Source: an uncultured Muribaculaceae bacterium (GTDB taxonomy: Bacteria; Bacteroidota; Bacteroidia; Bacteroidales; Muribaculaceae). Taken from it: a stretch of 18,957 nucleotides of DNA. The DNA lies in NCBI GenBank assembly GCA_910584665.1, contig CAJUBL010000057.1, positions 1-18,957 on the forward strand, in the 5' to 3' direction. Shown here piece after piece: positions 1-8,372 of this stretch. The position numbers were made by a program, and so were the translations under genes. Position 1 is the stretch's first letter. Every line of letters begins with the position of its first letter. The notes beneath the pieces are model-generated. The model saw nothing but the letters and a program-made list of their open reading frames with translations. It was not told where the DNA came from and searched no databases.

Positions 1-10
1 AAATAATATC

Positions 11-1936
11 ATGCAAAGACTATTCGATTACCTTAACAATGAGTCAATAGGCAGTAGTTTCCAAGCCAGACTTAGTGAAAGAGGTGGATATATTACGTTT
101 AGTAATTCTGGACGACGCGGAGATACGAAGTATTTCCAGATCGGGATTGACACGATTCTTCAGACTTTGCGTGATATACTCGAAAATATTCATGTATTTT
201 CCTCACTTCAAGAATATGAAGAACGCCCTTGGAGAGATAATGGAGCGGAATACTTTAAAGATCCAGTTGCCAACGCTACTTCGACTGTACAAACCAAACC
301 ACTTTTTTCGACCCTAAGCAAAGTCATAAAATGGGCCAATCAGCCTCGTTTAAATGAAGTTGATACAGATCATAGAATCATATTAAACCATGATGTGCTT
401 AATCAAGCAATTAATAGTTTAGAAGATGTGGCAGAAACTTTTAAACCGACAGTAAGACAACAGAGGCGGAACAATATCAATCTTCCGCTCCAACAAATAT
501 TCTATGGTGCGCCAGGCACCGGCAAGTCGTTCACTATAGACGACACTATTGAAGACGGCAATTCCGTGCGGACCACTTTCCACCCGGATAGCGATTATGC
601 ATCGTTTGTCGGGGCGTATAAGCCGACTATGGCTCCTGTACCTATAAATGCTTTTGTAGGAACTACCGTTCATCATGCGAAGAATGCTAAAGCAGAAGAC
701 GCATACGAACAGAAGATTGTCTATAAATATGTGCCACAGGCGTTCCTCAAGGCATACGTAGCCGCATGGAGCAATCTTGACAAGCCGTTTTACCTTATCA
801 TCGAGGAGATAAACCGTGGCAACTGTGCGCAAATTTTCGGTGACCTTTTCCAACTTCTTGACCGCAACAACATAGGCTGCTCGTCGTATGCGATACACGC
901 AGACGAGGATATTTCGCAGTTTCTAAAAGGAGACAGCAAAGGTTTTGCCATGCTTTTAGATGAACAGAAGGCGGCTATCAGTACCTTCAAGCTCATTAAA
1001 GACAATGGCAAAACACAGGATGTCGGCCAAGATATTCTTGACGGTAAACTTCTTCTGTTGCCGCCCAATCTCCATATATGGGCGACAATGAACACGAGCG
1101 ACCAATCGCTTTTCCCGATTGACTCCGCCTTTAAGCGTCGCTGGAACTGGAAGTACATGCCTATTGAGTATCACCCAATTGACAAGTACACCAATCAGCC
1201 GATTGACTGGAAATTCCGTATCGGGGATAACCTGTATTCATGGGGCGAATTTCTCGGCAAAATCAACCCCAGAATCCTTGATATTACCCGATCGGAAGAC
1301 AAGCAGATGGGATACTTCTTTGCGAAACCGGACATAAAGAGCAAAGAAAAATTGACCGACAATGACACCATCTCCGAAAACATATTTGTCAATAAGATCT
1401 TGTTCTATCTCTGGACAGACGTGCTCAGGGATTATGATCTGACTGAAGATCCTTTTGTCTACGAAAAAGAAAACGGCAAAGTCCGAACTGCATATCGCTT
1501 TACGGATTTTTTCAAAACAGATGGAATGGATCTGTTGGCCCAATTTGTAAACGGGCTTAAACTCAAAGAGATTTCTATGGCCGTTGATGCAATTGCTGAG
1601 GAATCCTCTGATACTACACCCGATGGAGTGGTAAATGACAGCCTGTCTGTAAGATTCCCTGACGGGGAGACAATAAATAAAGGAAAACTATGCAATATAT
1701 ACATCCAGTCGTTGAAAAAAATAGGATTGGAAAGGGCATCTGAGGTATTCGACAGAAAAGGATACAAACTGCCTTTGATTGCAAAAGATAAAGTCGAGAC
1801 ATCAGACTCTGCTCGTAGATATCATGAAGTTGATGGATGGTTTGTTCTTTGTGGCCCCGATGTTTATCCTTATTACACTAAACTTGAGATACTGAATACC
1901 GAATTGGACCTCAAGCTTGAAATCAGTCATAAATGA
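11..1936 (+). CDS. McrB/LlaJI.R1-like AAA+ GTPase subunit of a restriction system
   Basis: This is the motor subunit of a modification-sensing or sequence-specific restriction complex; the family hydrolyses GTP and drives a partner nuclease along DNA. The protein is 641 aa. Residues 1-150 are an unrecognised N-terminal, probably DNA-recognition, domain. The AAA+ core follows: Walker A GAPGTGKS at 166-173, Walker B LIIEEINRGN at about 262-271, and the McrB-type MNTSD sensor at 360-364 followed by DSAFKRRW, which carries likely arginine fingers. The helical lid and C-terminal region run to 641. The MNTxD motif separates McrB-type GTPases from ordinary AAA+ ATPases. Its stop overlaps the start of the LlaJI-like nuclease gene (ATGA), so the two are translationally coupled. 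The frame is open to the left window edge, so the true start could be upstream of ATG 11. It is very likely the GTPase of a LlaJI-like two-component enzyme; the target sequence cannot be inferred. Confidence 0.9.
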   Translation: MQRLFDYLNNESIGSSFQARLSERGGYITFSNSGRRGDTKYFQIGIDTILQTLRDILENIHVFSSLQEYEERPWRDNGAEYFKDPVANATSTVQTKPLFSTLSKVIKWANQPRLNEVDTDHRIILNHDVLNQAINSLEDVAETFKPTVRQQRRNNINLPLQQIFYGAPGTGKSFTIDDTIEDGNSVRTTFHPDSDYASFVGAYKPTMAPVPINAFVGTTVHHAKNAKAEDAYEQKIVYKYVPQAFLKAYVAAWSNLDKPFYLIIEEINRGNCAQIFGDLFQLLDRNNIGCSSYAIHADEDISQFLKGDSKGFAMLLDEQKAAISTFKLIKDNGKTQDVGQDILDGKLLLLPPNLHIWATMNTSDQSLFPIDSAFKRRWNWKYMPIEYHPIDKYTNQPIDWKFRIGDNLYSWGEFLGKINPRILDITRSEDKQMGYFFAKPDIKSKEKLTDNDTISENIFVNKILFYLWTDVLRDYDLTEDPFVYEKENGKVRTAYRFTDFFKTDGMDLLAQFVNGLKLKEISMAVDAIAEESSDTTPDGVVNDSLSVRFPDGETINKGKLCNIYIQSLKKIGLERASEVFDRKGYKLPLIAKDKVETSDSARRYHEVDGWFVLCGPDVYPYYTKLEILNTELDLKLEISHK

Positions 1937-4092
1937 AACTGCTGATTGAAGAATATCAGTATGACGTTGCTGATGTTGTCAATGTCCTTGACGGGTTGTT
2001 CACCCTTCAGGATGTTGACCGGAAGGTTGCGGTCAGCTATGTCGGGTATTATTACAATCCGCATGAGAAAGTGCGCGATGTGGTCTTCATTCTTCCCAAA
2101 GTGCTCATTGACGAGGCAGGGTTGGTTTTCGGCAAATATAAGCCGCGCGAACTCATCTATCTCGAAGATGCCGTGATTGATGAGCATGAACGCAAATTCA
2201 TATGTGAGTTCGTCGTGTGGATTCACCGTGCGATTGTGGTCTACAACCAGTCGCATGAGAATAACGGAATAGTTCTGCGTCGCCAGATCGAGGACGATGG
2301 CAAAGGCAATCGCCGGAAAAAGAGCAATACCTTGCTTGACGTGATTCTTTCGCTTATACGCTTCAACAAAGAGAATCAGCAATTCTTTACGTTCATAATC
2401 AAGAATCTTCACTCCGGATTCAACAAGATAAACTGGAACCGCACCATTGCCCGGACAACTGCCGTGATTCAGGATGAGTCGCCGACATATCTGCGTCCTG
2501 TCAATAAAAAACGACAAATAAATTTCGATGAGGAGTTACTTGTAATTTTCTTCTCGATTCTGCAATATGTGAGTGAGACATTCGGATTCCGCGCGGATAT
2601 CAACTTCGGATTCAAGCTTATAACCGGCGCCAAGTTCAAAAGCTATCTCAATGGATATGGCCGCACTCGTCTGCGTCAGATCAAATACAAGTATTTCTCA
2701 GACACAGCCGTAAAACTTTGGGATCTGTGCTACGCTTTCTTTGACAAGACTTATCAAATAAGGGTTAACACCAACCCCAGCGAGTATCTTCTGGTAAAAT
2801 CGTTTCACATCGTTTTCGAGGCGATGATTGACGAGCTGATCGGCGACAAGAATATTCCTGCCGGACTGAAAGAGCAGGAAGACGGAAAACTTGTCGATCA
2901 TTTCTATACATATCCCGGGCTCCTGATAAATGATAAGCCAGATGATGACATATACTACATAGGCGATTCCAAATACTATAAACTCGGGAACTCACTCGGC
3001 TCCGAATCCATCTACAAACAGCGTACATACGCCCGCAACGTAGTCCAATGGAATCTCGACATATGGCTTGACGGGAAAGCCGATATGAATGACAGATTTG
3101 AGCGCATCCAGCTGTTCGACCCCGTGACAGAAGGATATAATGTCATACCCAACTTCTTCATCTCGGCGGCGATTGATAAAAACACACTTTCGTATGAAGA
3201 CCGCACGGTGCCACATTCCAAACAGCCGCCTGTCAGCCGGCAGTTCAAAAACCGTCTGTATGACCGCGACACCCTGCTGCTGTCGCACTATGATGTCAAC
3301 TTCCTGTTTGTTCTTGCGCTCTACGCCCGAAACAATTCGGGAGCCAAAGCCGCGTGGCGCGAAAGCATCCGCAAGAAGTTCCGTACCGAAGTGCAGGAAA
3401 TGCTAAATGATAAGTTTGAATTCTATGCCCTAGCCGCCCACCCCGATGTGGACGCATCGGCATATTTCAAGACACATTTCCGGGACACACTTGGCAAGAC
3501 ATTCCGTCCATACGAAAATAGGAACATTTATTCACTTGCTTTGGATAAAGCCTATCCCGAAGAGAATGAGTGCCTGCTCGCTTCTCTCGGCGAGAATTTC
3601 TATGTAGTACCGGTTGACCTTGGTGAAGATCCGTCTTACCTTCTCGAAACAGAGCGGGTAGTTAAAGGTTTCGTCGAAAGCACCGCCGGAATGGGAAAAT
3701 TCCTGTTTGCTAATATTAAGAAACAAAAAATTGATAAGAATGGTGAACCGACAGTTTCCAAAGAGTATATTTCATTTGCAAACCATGTTGCAACATTTTA
3801 CTCCATGAAATATATGCCATCTGGCAATATTTCTGAAGTCAGATATTTTGTTCCTATGTTTGATGGCGGTATATCCGGTTATTATGAAATTACCGGTCTG
3901 TCTTTTGGTTCCAGATACAATGAGATCATAGATAAGTCGGGTAATCGTGTTACAGTACCGATGCCCTGTCTCAATATAAAATTAGGAGAATATACATCTC
4001 TCGGCGACCACATAGCCGAAGTACCTAATTTCCGCAATTGGAATGGTCAGATACATTCTTATTCCGAATTACAGAAACTATATTGTGACTGA
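1933..4092 (+). CDS. LlaJI-family restriction endonuclease (McrC-like partner)
   Basis: This is the 719-aa nuclease partner of the upstream McrB-like GTPase, starting inside its stop codon. In the known LlaJI enzyme two proteins act together, an McrB-like GTPase (R1) and a PD-(D/E)xK nuclease (R2). The nuclease core is readable here: E296 in FEAMIDEL, D322 in LVDHFY, and the diagnostic IGDSKYYK at 343-350, where D345 and K347 would be the (D/E)xK pair and KYY is typical of the family. A conserved helix with Q363, R364 and Y366 follows. The N-terminal ~250 aa probably contact the GTPase or DNA, and the ~350 aa after the nuclease core is not assigned. I see no frameshift and no active-site loss, so the enzyme should be active. 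Such an enzyme needs a protecting cytosine-5 methyltransferase, and none is present downstream within the window. Confidence 0.85.
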   Translation: MKLLIEEYQYDVADVVNVLDGLFTLQDVDRKVAVSYVGYYYNPHEKVRDVVFILPKVLIDEAGLVFGKYKPRELIYLEDAVIDEHERKFICEFVVWIHRAIVVYNQSHENNGIVLRRQIEDDGKGNRRKKSNTLLDVILSLIRFNKENQQFFTFIIKNLHSGFNKINWNRTIARTTAVIQDESPTYLRPVNKKRQINFDEELLVIFFSILQYVSETFGFRADINFGFKLITGAKFKSYLNGYGRTRLRQIKYKYFSDTAVKLWDLCYAFFDKTYQIRVNTNPSEYLLVKSFHIVFEAMIDELIGDKNIPAGLKEQEDGKLVDHFYTYPGLLINDKPDDDIYYIGDSKYYKLGNSLGSESIYKQRTYARNVVQWNLDIWLDGKADMNDRFERIQLFDPVTEGYNVIPNFFISAAIDKNTLSYEDRTVPHSKQPPVSRQFKNRLYDRDTLLLSHYDVNFLFVLALYARNNSGAKAAWRESIRKKFRTEVQEMLNDKFEFYALAAHPDVDASAYFKTHFRDTLGKTFRPYENRNIYSLALDKAYPEENECLLASLGENFYVVPVDLGEDPSYLLETERVVKGFVESTAGMGKFLFANIKKQKIDKNGEPTVSKEYISFANHVATFYSMKYMPSGNISEVRYFVPMFDGGISGYYEITGLSFGSRYNEIIDKSGNRVTVPMPCLNIKLGEYTSLGDHIAEVPNFRNWNGQIHSYSELQKLYCD

Positions 4093-4172
4093 TCAGGAGA
4101 TGCTTAGGATGTGTGATTTTCGGGTCAGGGATATCGCTAAAATAGATAATAACATTGCAGGCTTAGTAACAC

Positions 4173-4613
4173 ATGATGATTATGAGAAAGTATAAAGGTA
4201 CGAGATATAGCTCGTGGTGGGATGGTTCGACATCGGCAATGGTCGGTCCTGTTGTCATAGCCTGTCTGTGGCCGGTCTTTCTTGATGACTGGATTTTGCC
4301 GACGGTGATTTGTGCCGTTACGCTTGTTTTTGTCCTGCTTACACTTCTCGGATGCTATTACCGGATTGACGGTGAGAATCTTGTGGTGTACTTATTCTTT
4401 ATACCGACAGCCTATCCTATCAACAAGATAAAGAGCATCAAGCCGACCAGGAGCATTCTCTCCGCCCCGGCGATTTCGCTCATCCATCGTATCGCCATCA
4501 CTTTCACTGACCGCAAGGTTCTGAAAAGTTCCATGCCGCTCGTTATCTCACCCGTGCGTCAGGATGAGTTCATTGCCCAGTTGCTCAAAATAAATCCTGA
4601 TATAGAGCGTTGA
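4173..4613 (+). CDS. Small PH-domain-like membrane protein
   Basis: The protein is about 143-146 aa; starts at 4173, 4176 or 4182 are possible, and 4182 (MRKYKGTRYSSWWDG) looks most natural. Two hydrophobic segments (about residues 22-40 and 43-62) form a membrane hairpin. A beta-rich region then begins YRIDGENLVVY and continues with YPINKIKSIKPT, which resembles bacterial PH-domain (bPH/DUF304-type) membrane proteins: a YxIDxExL opening strand, an I-x-KIKSI strand and a C-terminal helix (RQDEFIAQLLKINPDI). The gene lies 80 nt after the LlaJI-like nuclease on the same strand and is followed by a strong inverted repeat. Such proteins are usually cytoplasm-facing membrane proteins of unknown role. 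Whether it belongs to the restriction system or is a passenger is not clear from the sequence. No catalytic motif is visible. Confidence 0.7.
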   Translation: MMIMRKYKGTRYSSWWDGSTSAMVGPVVIACLWPVFLDDWILPTVICAVTLVFVLLTLLGCYYRIDGENLVVYLFFIPTAYPINKIKSIKPTRSILSAPAISLIHRIAITFTDRKVLKSSMPLVISPVRQDEFIAQLLKINPDIER

Positions 4614-4617
4614 TATG

Positions 4618-4669
4618 TGTTATCGGCTCAATTTGAGCCTGTTTTTCAAGGAGTTTTGAGCCGATAACA
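4618..4669. repeat. 14-bp perfect inverted repeat with nested alternative hairpin
   Basis: The arms are TGTTATCGGCTCAA (4618-4631) and TTGAGCCGATAACA (4656-4669), an exact 14/14 match with a 24-nt spacer. It starts 4 nt after the stop of the PH-domain protein gene, so it may act as a transcription terminator, although there is no T-tract after it. The left arm can instead pair with a third copy of its inner half: GGCTCAA (4625-4631) and TTGAGCC (4633-4639) form a near-continuous palindrome. Two mutually exclusive structures are therefore possible. It could also be a protein-binding site or a scar of a mobile element. Confidence 0.7.
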
Positions 4670-4758
4670 ATTATGATATGACACAAGCGATTGAAACACT
4701 CCAATTTCTTCACTATAATCCGGAGGCATTGATTTGGAAAAGATGACAATTCCGTTTG

Positions 4759-4938
4759 TTACAAATGGGAATTGGCACGGTATAGAATAGATCCCTCTAT
4801 AAATCTCACCTTCCGCAGAAGAATTTTTTTTGATTCAAACAAAGAAATGATTTCAGTTTCATGTTGCATAATATCTTCTTTGTCCCACTTTCCCTTTGTA
4901 CGGGTTCTGGTATAAATGGTGCGACGATTTGGAGGCAT
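4759..4938 (-). CDS. Possible small 59-aa protein or gene remnant, unrecognised
   Basis: A minus-strand frame runs from ATG (4938-4936) to TAA (4761-4759). It encodes 59 aa, beginning MPPNRRTIYTRTRTKGKWDK, rich in Arg and Lys, with a helical middle part (about residues 21-46). I do not recognise the protein. No Bacteroidota promoter or clear ribosome-binding site precedes it. An overlapping frame just upstream (5032-4859) also reads like coding sequence, which suggests this could be the distal part of a frameshifted gene and not an independent one. The call rests only on an open frame with plausible amino-acid composition. Confidence 0.25.
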   Translation of the reverse strand: MPPNRRTIYTRTRTKGKWDKEDIMQHETEIISLFESKKILLRKVRFIEGSILYRANSHL

Positions 4939-5102
4939 GGTGTCTAAATCTTGTAATATTTAAATTACAGATTTCATCAAACTCGAGTATAAATTTTACA
5001 GCCAGATTTTTACAAATCCATCGTTGTTTCAACAGTCAATCCTCCGCATATGGCTTTTAGGAATATCAGATATAATGTCAACCGGTATTATATTGCTCAT
5101 AG

Positions 5103-5134
5103 TGTGTCTGTTTAGGAAAAATTTAGTAATTTTG
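5103..5134 (+). promoter_or_regulatory. Probable promoter of the helicase-nuclease gene
   Basis: The -7 element TAATTTTG (5127-5134) matches the Bacteroidota TAnnTTTG consensus. A weak -33 element, TGTG (5103-5106), lies 20 nt upstream. Transcription would begin near 5140, leaving a leader of about 115 nt before ATG 5257. A 12-codon acidic frame ends within that leader. Confidence 0.45.
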
Positions 5135-5256
5135 TAAAAACAGACATTACTTATTTATATGGACCGATAGAGCGGGACGATCATGACATGATGGACGATG
5201 ATTTTTTTAATTTTGACAATGAGTGAATCTGACGGATATTAACAGGAAAATCAATA

Positions 5257-7986
5257 ATGGATCTCAGACAGCATATCATACTTATCAAAGGTGTTAATAA
5301 AACCTACCAGATAAGTAATATCTATACCAACGGTGATAGGGTCATTGTTAAATTCGGAAACTCCGGCAAGACATATACTTACAGTAGAGACAATGTTATC
5401 TGGCTCAGTAATCCAGTGGAGATGAATATTGACAATGCACATGTTTTTGTCAATGGGAGAAAAGAATCCAGAATAAGGACTGTTGTCGTCTTCATCGGAA
5501 ATGCGGAAAAGTTCTATGCTATTGAATATGAAACCGGTTTTGTAAAACAATATACCGAAAGTGAAATAGAGATCCGTACATCATGCCTGTCTGATAAGGC
5601 ATTGGATGTGTTCGGTTATTTCAGGCAGTGCGCCGGGATCAATACTCTTGGCTCGACTGAGGATGAAGAATCTGAAAACGAGGGAATACTGTCATCAATA
5701 TATTCGCGAATTGATTTTATTGATGACAGCACTGTCGCTGCAAGCTATCTTAACCCCAATAAAAGAATCAATACACACCGTATTGACACGCCTGTTTTTC
5801 CATTCGGGTGTAATGCCAGTCAGGTACGTGCGGTAAAGACTGCTTTGTCAAACAAGATCAGCGTCATACAAGGTCCTCCCGGAACCGGTAAGACTCAGAC
5901 CATATTAAACATCATTGCAAATCTTCTTATTTCAGAGAAAACAGTATTGATTGTTTCAAACAACAATTCAGCGACAGATAATGTGCTGGAAAAACTTGCC
6001 AGGAACGGTCTGGGTTTCTTAGTCGCGCCTTTGGGGAAGAAGGAAAACAAGGAAGCATTTATCGCCAGTCAGCCGAAACTGAATCCTGATCTGCCTTTGT
6101 GGAATAAATCGGATGACGAGACAGATGCGACATTTAACGAAGTAAAAGAATCCCTTCAAAGAATAGAGTATGTCTTTGAAATGCAGGAAAAACTCTCCGC
6201 GCTAAGGCAGGAACTGGCAGAGGCAGAAGTTGAGAAGAAGCATTTTGAACAGGAGAATGCGATTGGTACGGACATTCCGGAACCATCTGTAAAATCACGA
6301 AAAATTCTCAGGATACTGAATAAACTGAAATTATTTTCTGAAGGTTTCAACAGCGATAATTACGAATTGTGGAGTCGGATAAAGACTGCTATTCTAAGCC
6401 TTGACCTTAAGTTTGGATTACGTTGGAGCCTTAAAATCAAATCCGAACTGTCTTCTGAATCAGTTATAACGATCCTTACTCTCGTGGAATTTATGTTCTA
6501 CGTAAGCAGAATTTCAGAACTAAAAGCCGAGATTACGTCCATTGAATGTAACCTTTCAAAACTCCATTCAGCATCTTTGATGAAGTCTCTGACTGAATCT
6601 TCAATGACAATACTTAAGGCAAAACTGTCCCGACGCTTTAACCGGGAACGAAACATCATAGCATCAACGCAGGATTTATATCAGAATGGCGATTCAGTCC
6701 TAAAGGACTATCCGATCGTTCTGAGTACGACATTTTCATCAAAATTATGTTTCAACGCCGACACGCTGTTTGATTATGTAATAATGGATGAAGCATCACA
6801 GGTAGCAGTTGACACAGGTCTGCTATCATTAACATGCGCTAAAAACGCAGTTATTGTAGGCGATAATATGCAGTTACCCAATGTTGTGAAGGATGAGGAT
6901 AAATTAAAGCTGAAAGCGATTAAAGACACTTCCGGTGTCCCTGATGCTTATGACGCATCAAAGCACAGTTTCCTGAGCTCTGTCCTTGCGGCTATTCCTG
7001 ATATACCGGAAACATTGCTACGCGAACATTATCGTTGTCATCCCGATATAATCAATTTCTGCAATCAGAAATTTTACGGTGGAAATCTTCTGATAATGAC
7101 TGAAAGGCATAAGGATGATCATCCACTGCTGGCAATAACCACAAGCACAGGGCAGCACGCTCGCGGACATTACAATCAGCGGGAAATCGATACCATAAAG
7201 ATAGAGCTGCTCCCGCAATTGGAAGACTCTGACATTGGCATTATAGCCCCTTATAACAGACAGGTCGGTGAATTCCGTACCCAATTGCCTGAAATTGAAA
7301 TTGCCACGGTTCATAAATATCAGGGACGGGAAAAAAGTACAATTATAATGAGTGTTACAGACGATCAGATAACTGAATTTGCTGATAACGCCAACTTGCT
7401 TAATGTCGCTGTGTCAAGAGCTATAAACAGGTTCTGTCTTGTCGTTTCCGGAAATCCTCAGGAATTAAAGGGTAATATTCACGATCTGCTCGGGTACATA
7501 CAATATCAGCATGGAACTGTTGTGGAAAGTAAACTGCGTTCCATATATGACTATCTGTTCACTCAGATATCATCCCGGCAACATAAACCGGATGCTGTTT
7601 CCGAATACGATTCTGAAAATCTGACATATGAATTGATTGACCGGATTCGTAAAACAGTTCCTCAGCTGTCTCACATTAAAGTCCTGTGTCATTATCCGTT
7701 ACGGAGCCTGATCAAAGAAACTGCCGGAATGTCAGACAGAGAGATAAAGTATGCGTTACACCCGTCGACACATATCGATTTCCTGATTATCAACCGAGTC
7801 AGCAGATGCCCGCTGCTTGCAATAGAAACGGATGGCTACAGTTATCACAATGAAAAATCGGAACAATTTATCAGAGACGGAATGAAAGACCACATTCTGG
7901 AATTATACGGATTGCCGATTCTCAGGTTATCTACAATCGGACATAGTGAAGAACAACGTATCATAGATGCCCTGATTAATCAATAA
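5257..7986 (+). CDS. SF1 (Upf1-like) helicase fused to a C-terminal DUF2726/Vsr-fold nuclease
   Basis: The protein is 909 aa and probably unwinds and cuts nucleic acid. Residues 1-110 look like a beta-rich small-barrel domain. The helicase follows: Q-motif region NASQVRAV (186-193), Walker A GPPGTGKT (206-213), Walker B VIMDEASQ (508-515), motif III GDNMQLPN (535-542), motif IV LREHYRCHPDI (588-598), motif V TVHKYQGRE (684-692) and motif VI NVAVSRA (716-722). This is the AAA_11/AAA_12 arrangement of the Upf1-like SF1 group. A long, partly coiled-coil insertion (about 290-480, e.g. EKLSALRQELAEAEVEKKHF) separates motifs I and II. The C-terminus (about 835-909) has HIDFLI (D841), AIETDG (E857, D859), H864 and RDxxK (R873, D874, K877), matching the DUF2726 nuclease fold related to Vsr and PD-(D/E)xK enzymes. 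It has its own probable promoter. Proteins of this architecture often sit in defence islands; the exact role is inferred. Confidence 0.85.
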   Translation: MDLRQHIILIKGVNKTYQISNIYTNGDRVIVKFGNSGKTYTYSRDNVIWLSNPVEMNIDNAHVFVNGRKESRIRTVVVFIGNAEKFYAIEYETGFVKQYTESEIEIRTSCLSDKALDVFGYFRQCAGINTLGSTEDEESENEGILSSIYSRIDFIDDSTVAASYLNPNKRINTHRIDTPVFPFGCNASQVRAVKTALSNKISVIQGPPGTGKTQTILNIIANLLISEKTVLIVSNNNSATDNVLEKLARNGLGFLVAPLGKKENKEAFIASQPKLNPDLPLWNKSDDETDATFNEVKESLQRIEYVFEMQEKLSALRQELAEAEVEKKHFEQENAIGTDIPEPSVKSRKILRILNKLKLFSEGFNSDNYELWSRIKTAILSLDLKFGLRWSLKIKSELSSESVITILTLVEFMFYVSRISELKAEITSIECNLSKLHSASLMKSLTESSMTILKAKLSRRFNRERNIIASTQDLYQNGDSVLKDYPIVLSTTFSSKLCFNADTLFDYVIMDEASQVAVDTGLLSLTCAKNAVIVGDNMQLPNVVKDEDKLKLKAIKDTSGVPDAYDASKHSFLSSVLAAIPDIPETLLREHYRCHPDIINFCNQKFYGGNLLIMTERHKDDHPLLAITTSTGQHARGHYNQREIDTIKIELLPQLEDSDIGIIAPYNRQVGEFRTQLPEIEIATVHKYQGREKSTIIMSVTDDQITEFADNANLLNVAVSRAINRFCLVVSGNPQELKGNIHDLLGYIQYQHGTVVESKLRSIYDYLFTQISSRQHKPDAVSEYDSENLTYELIDRIRKTVPQLSHIKVLCHYPLRSLIKETAGMSDREIKYALHPSTHIDFLIINRVSRCPLLAIETDGYSYHNEKSEQFIRDGMKDHILELYGLPILRLSTIGHSEEQRIIDALINQ

Positions 7987-8061
7987 ATTGTCCCGAAGTA
8001 GCTAAATTTCAGCTTAAAACACAGTCTGGACAGGTATCCACTCAAATTGAGCTGATAATTG

Positions 8062-8196
8062 ATGAATGGTGAGCTATCCTGGACCGATTATAGCGACAAA
8101 CGCATCATCCGGCTGGCAGTCTGCAATTTATATAAAGGTGGATTCGCGGTCAGAAAACGTTATATCGTGGGAAATATCTTTACCCTGGTCATCTGA
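8062..8196 (+). CDS. Possible 44-aa ORF, unrecognised
   Basis: This is an open frame from ATG 8062 to TGA 8194-8196 encoding 44 aa, with a basic middle (YKGGFAVRKRYIVGN). The ATG follows a small palindrome and there is no clear ribosome-binding site. I do not recognise it. It might be the start of a gene that has lost its remainder. Support is only the open frame and a protein-like composition. Confidence 0.15.
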   Translation: MNGELSWTDYSDKRIIRLAVCNLYKGGFAVRKRYIVGNIFTLVI

Positions 8197-8340
8197 GTAT
8201 GGTTCGCGGTGGCTAAGTCAGTTATTTGAGTAAAATATGTGGAATAAGTCGAGAAAAGGAGCAAGCGCGCCTGTATTCATTTTTAATGTGTTATACAGAT
8301 TCCGGTTGACTGTCCGGCGCCGTGTGAGTCGGTGTATAGG

Positions 8341-8372
8341 TTTGGCTTTCTCGCGGAGAATTGTTATTTTTG
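8341..8372 (+). promoter_or_regulatory. Strong Bacteroidota-type promoter for vsr
   Basis: TTTG (8341-8344), then exactly 20 nt, then TATTTTTG (8365-8372) is a full match to the TTTG-N19-21-TAnnTTTG pattern. Transcription should begin near 8378-8380. The first convincing gene downstream is vsr at 8525, so the leader would be about 145 nt. The element lies inside the 8237-8407 frame, which argues against that frame being a real gene. Confidence 0.7.

Larger units (their letters stand above)
4614..5256. other. 643-nt gap: inverted repeat, possible gene debris, helicase promoter
   Basis: This stretch holds no intact gene of normal size. It starts with a 14-bp perfect inverted repeat (4618-4669, listed separately). 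On the minus strand there are consecutive short open frames that read like coding sequence: 5100-5029 (23 aa), 5032-4859 from a TTG, and 4938-4759 (59 aa from ATG). They could be pieces of one frameshifted gene. A 22-aa plus-strand frame at 4678-4746 and a 12-aa acidic frame ending at 5226 are too short to call. The right part is AT-rich and carries the probable promoter of the helicase gene (TAATTTTG at 5127-5134). Confidence 0.6.

Noticed and set aside
1927..2517. 196-aa minus-strand open frame
   Set aside because: It is antisense to the LlaJI-like nuclease gene and has no domain or promoter.
5191..5226. 12-codon acidic frame (MMDDDFFNFDNE) before the helicase
   Set aside because: It resembles an acidic protein tail or leader peptide, but it is too short and has no ribosome-binding site to support a call.
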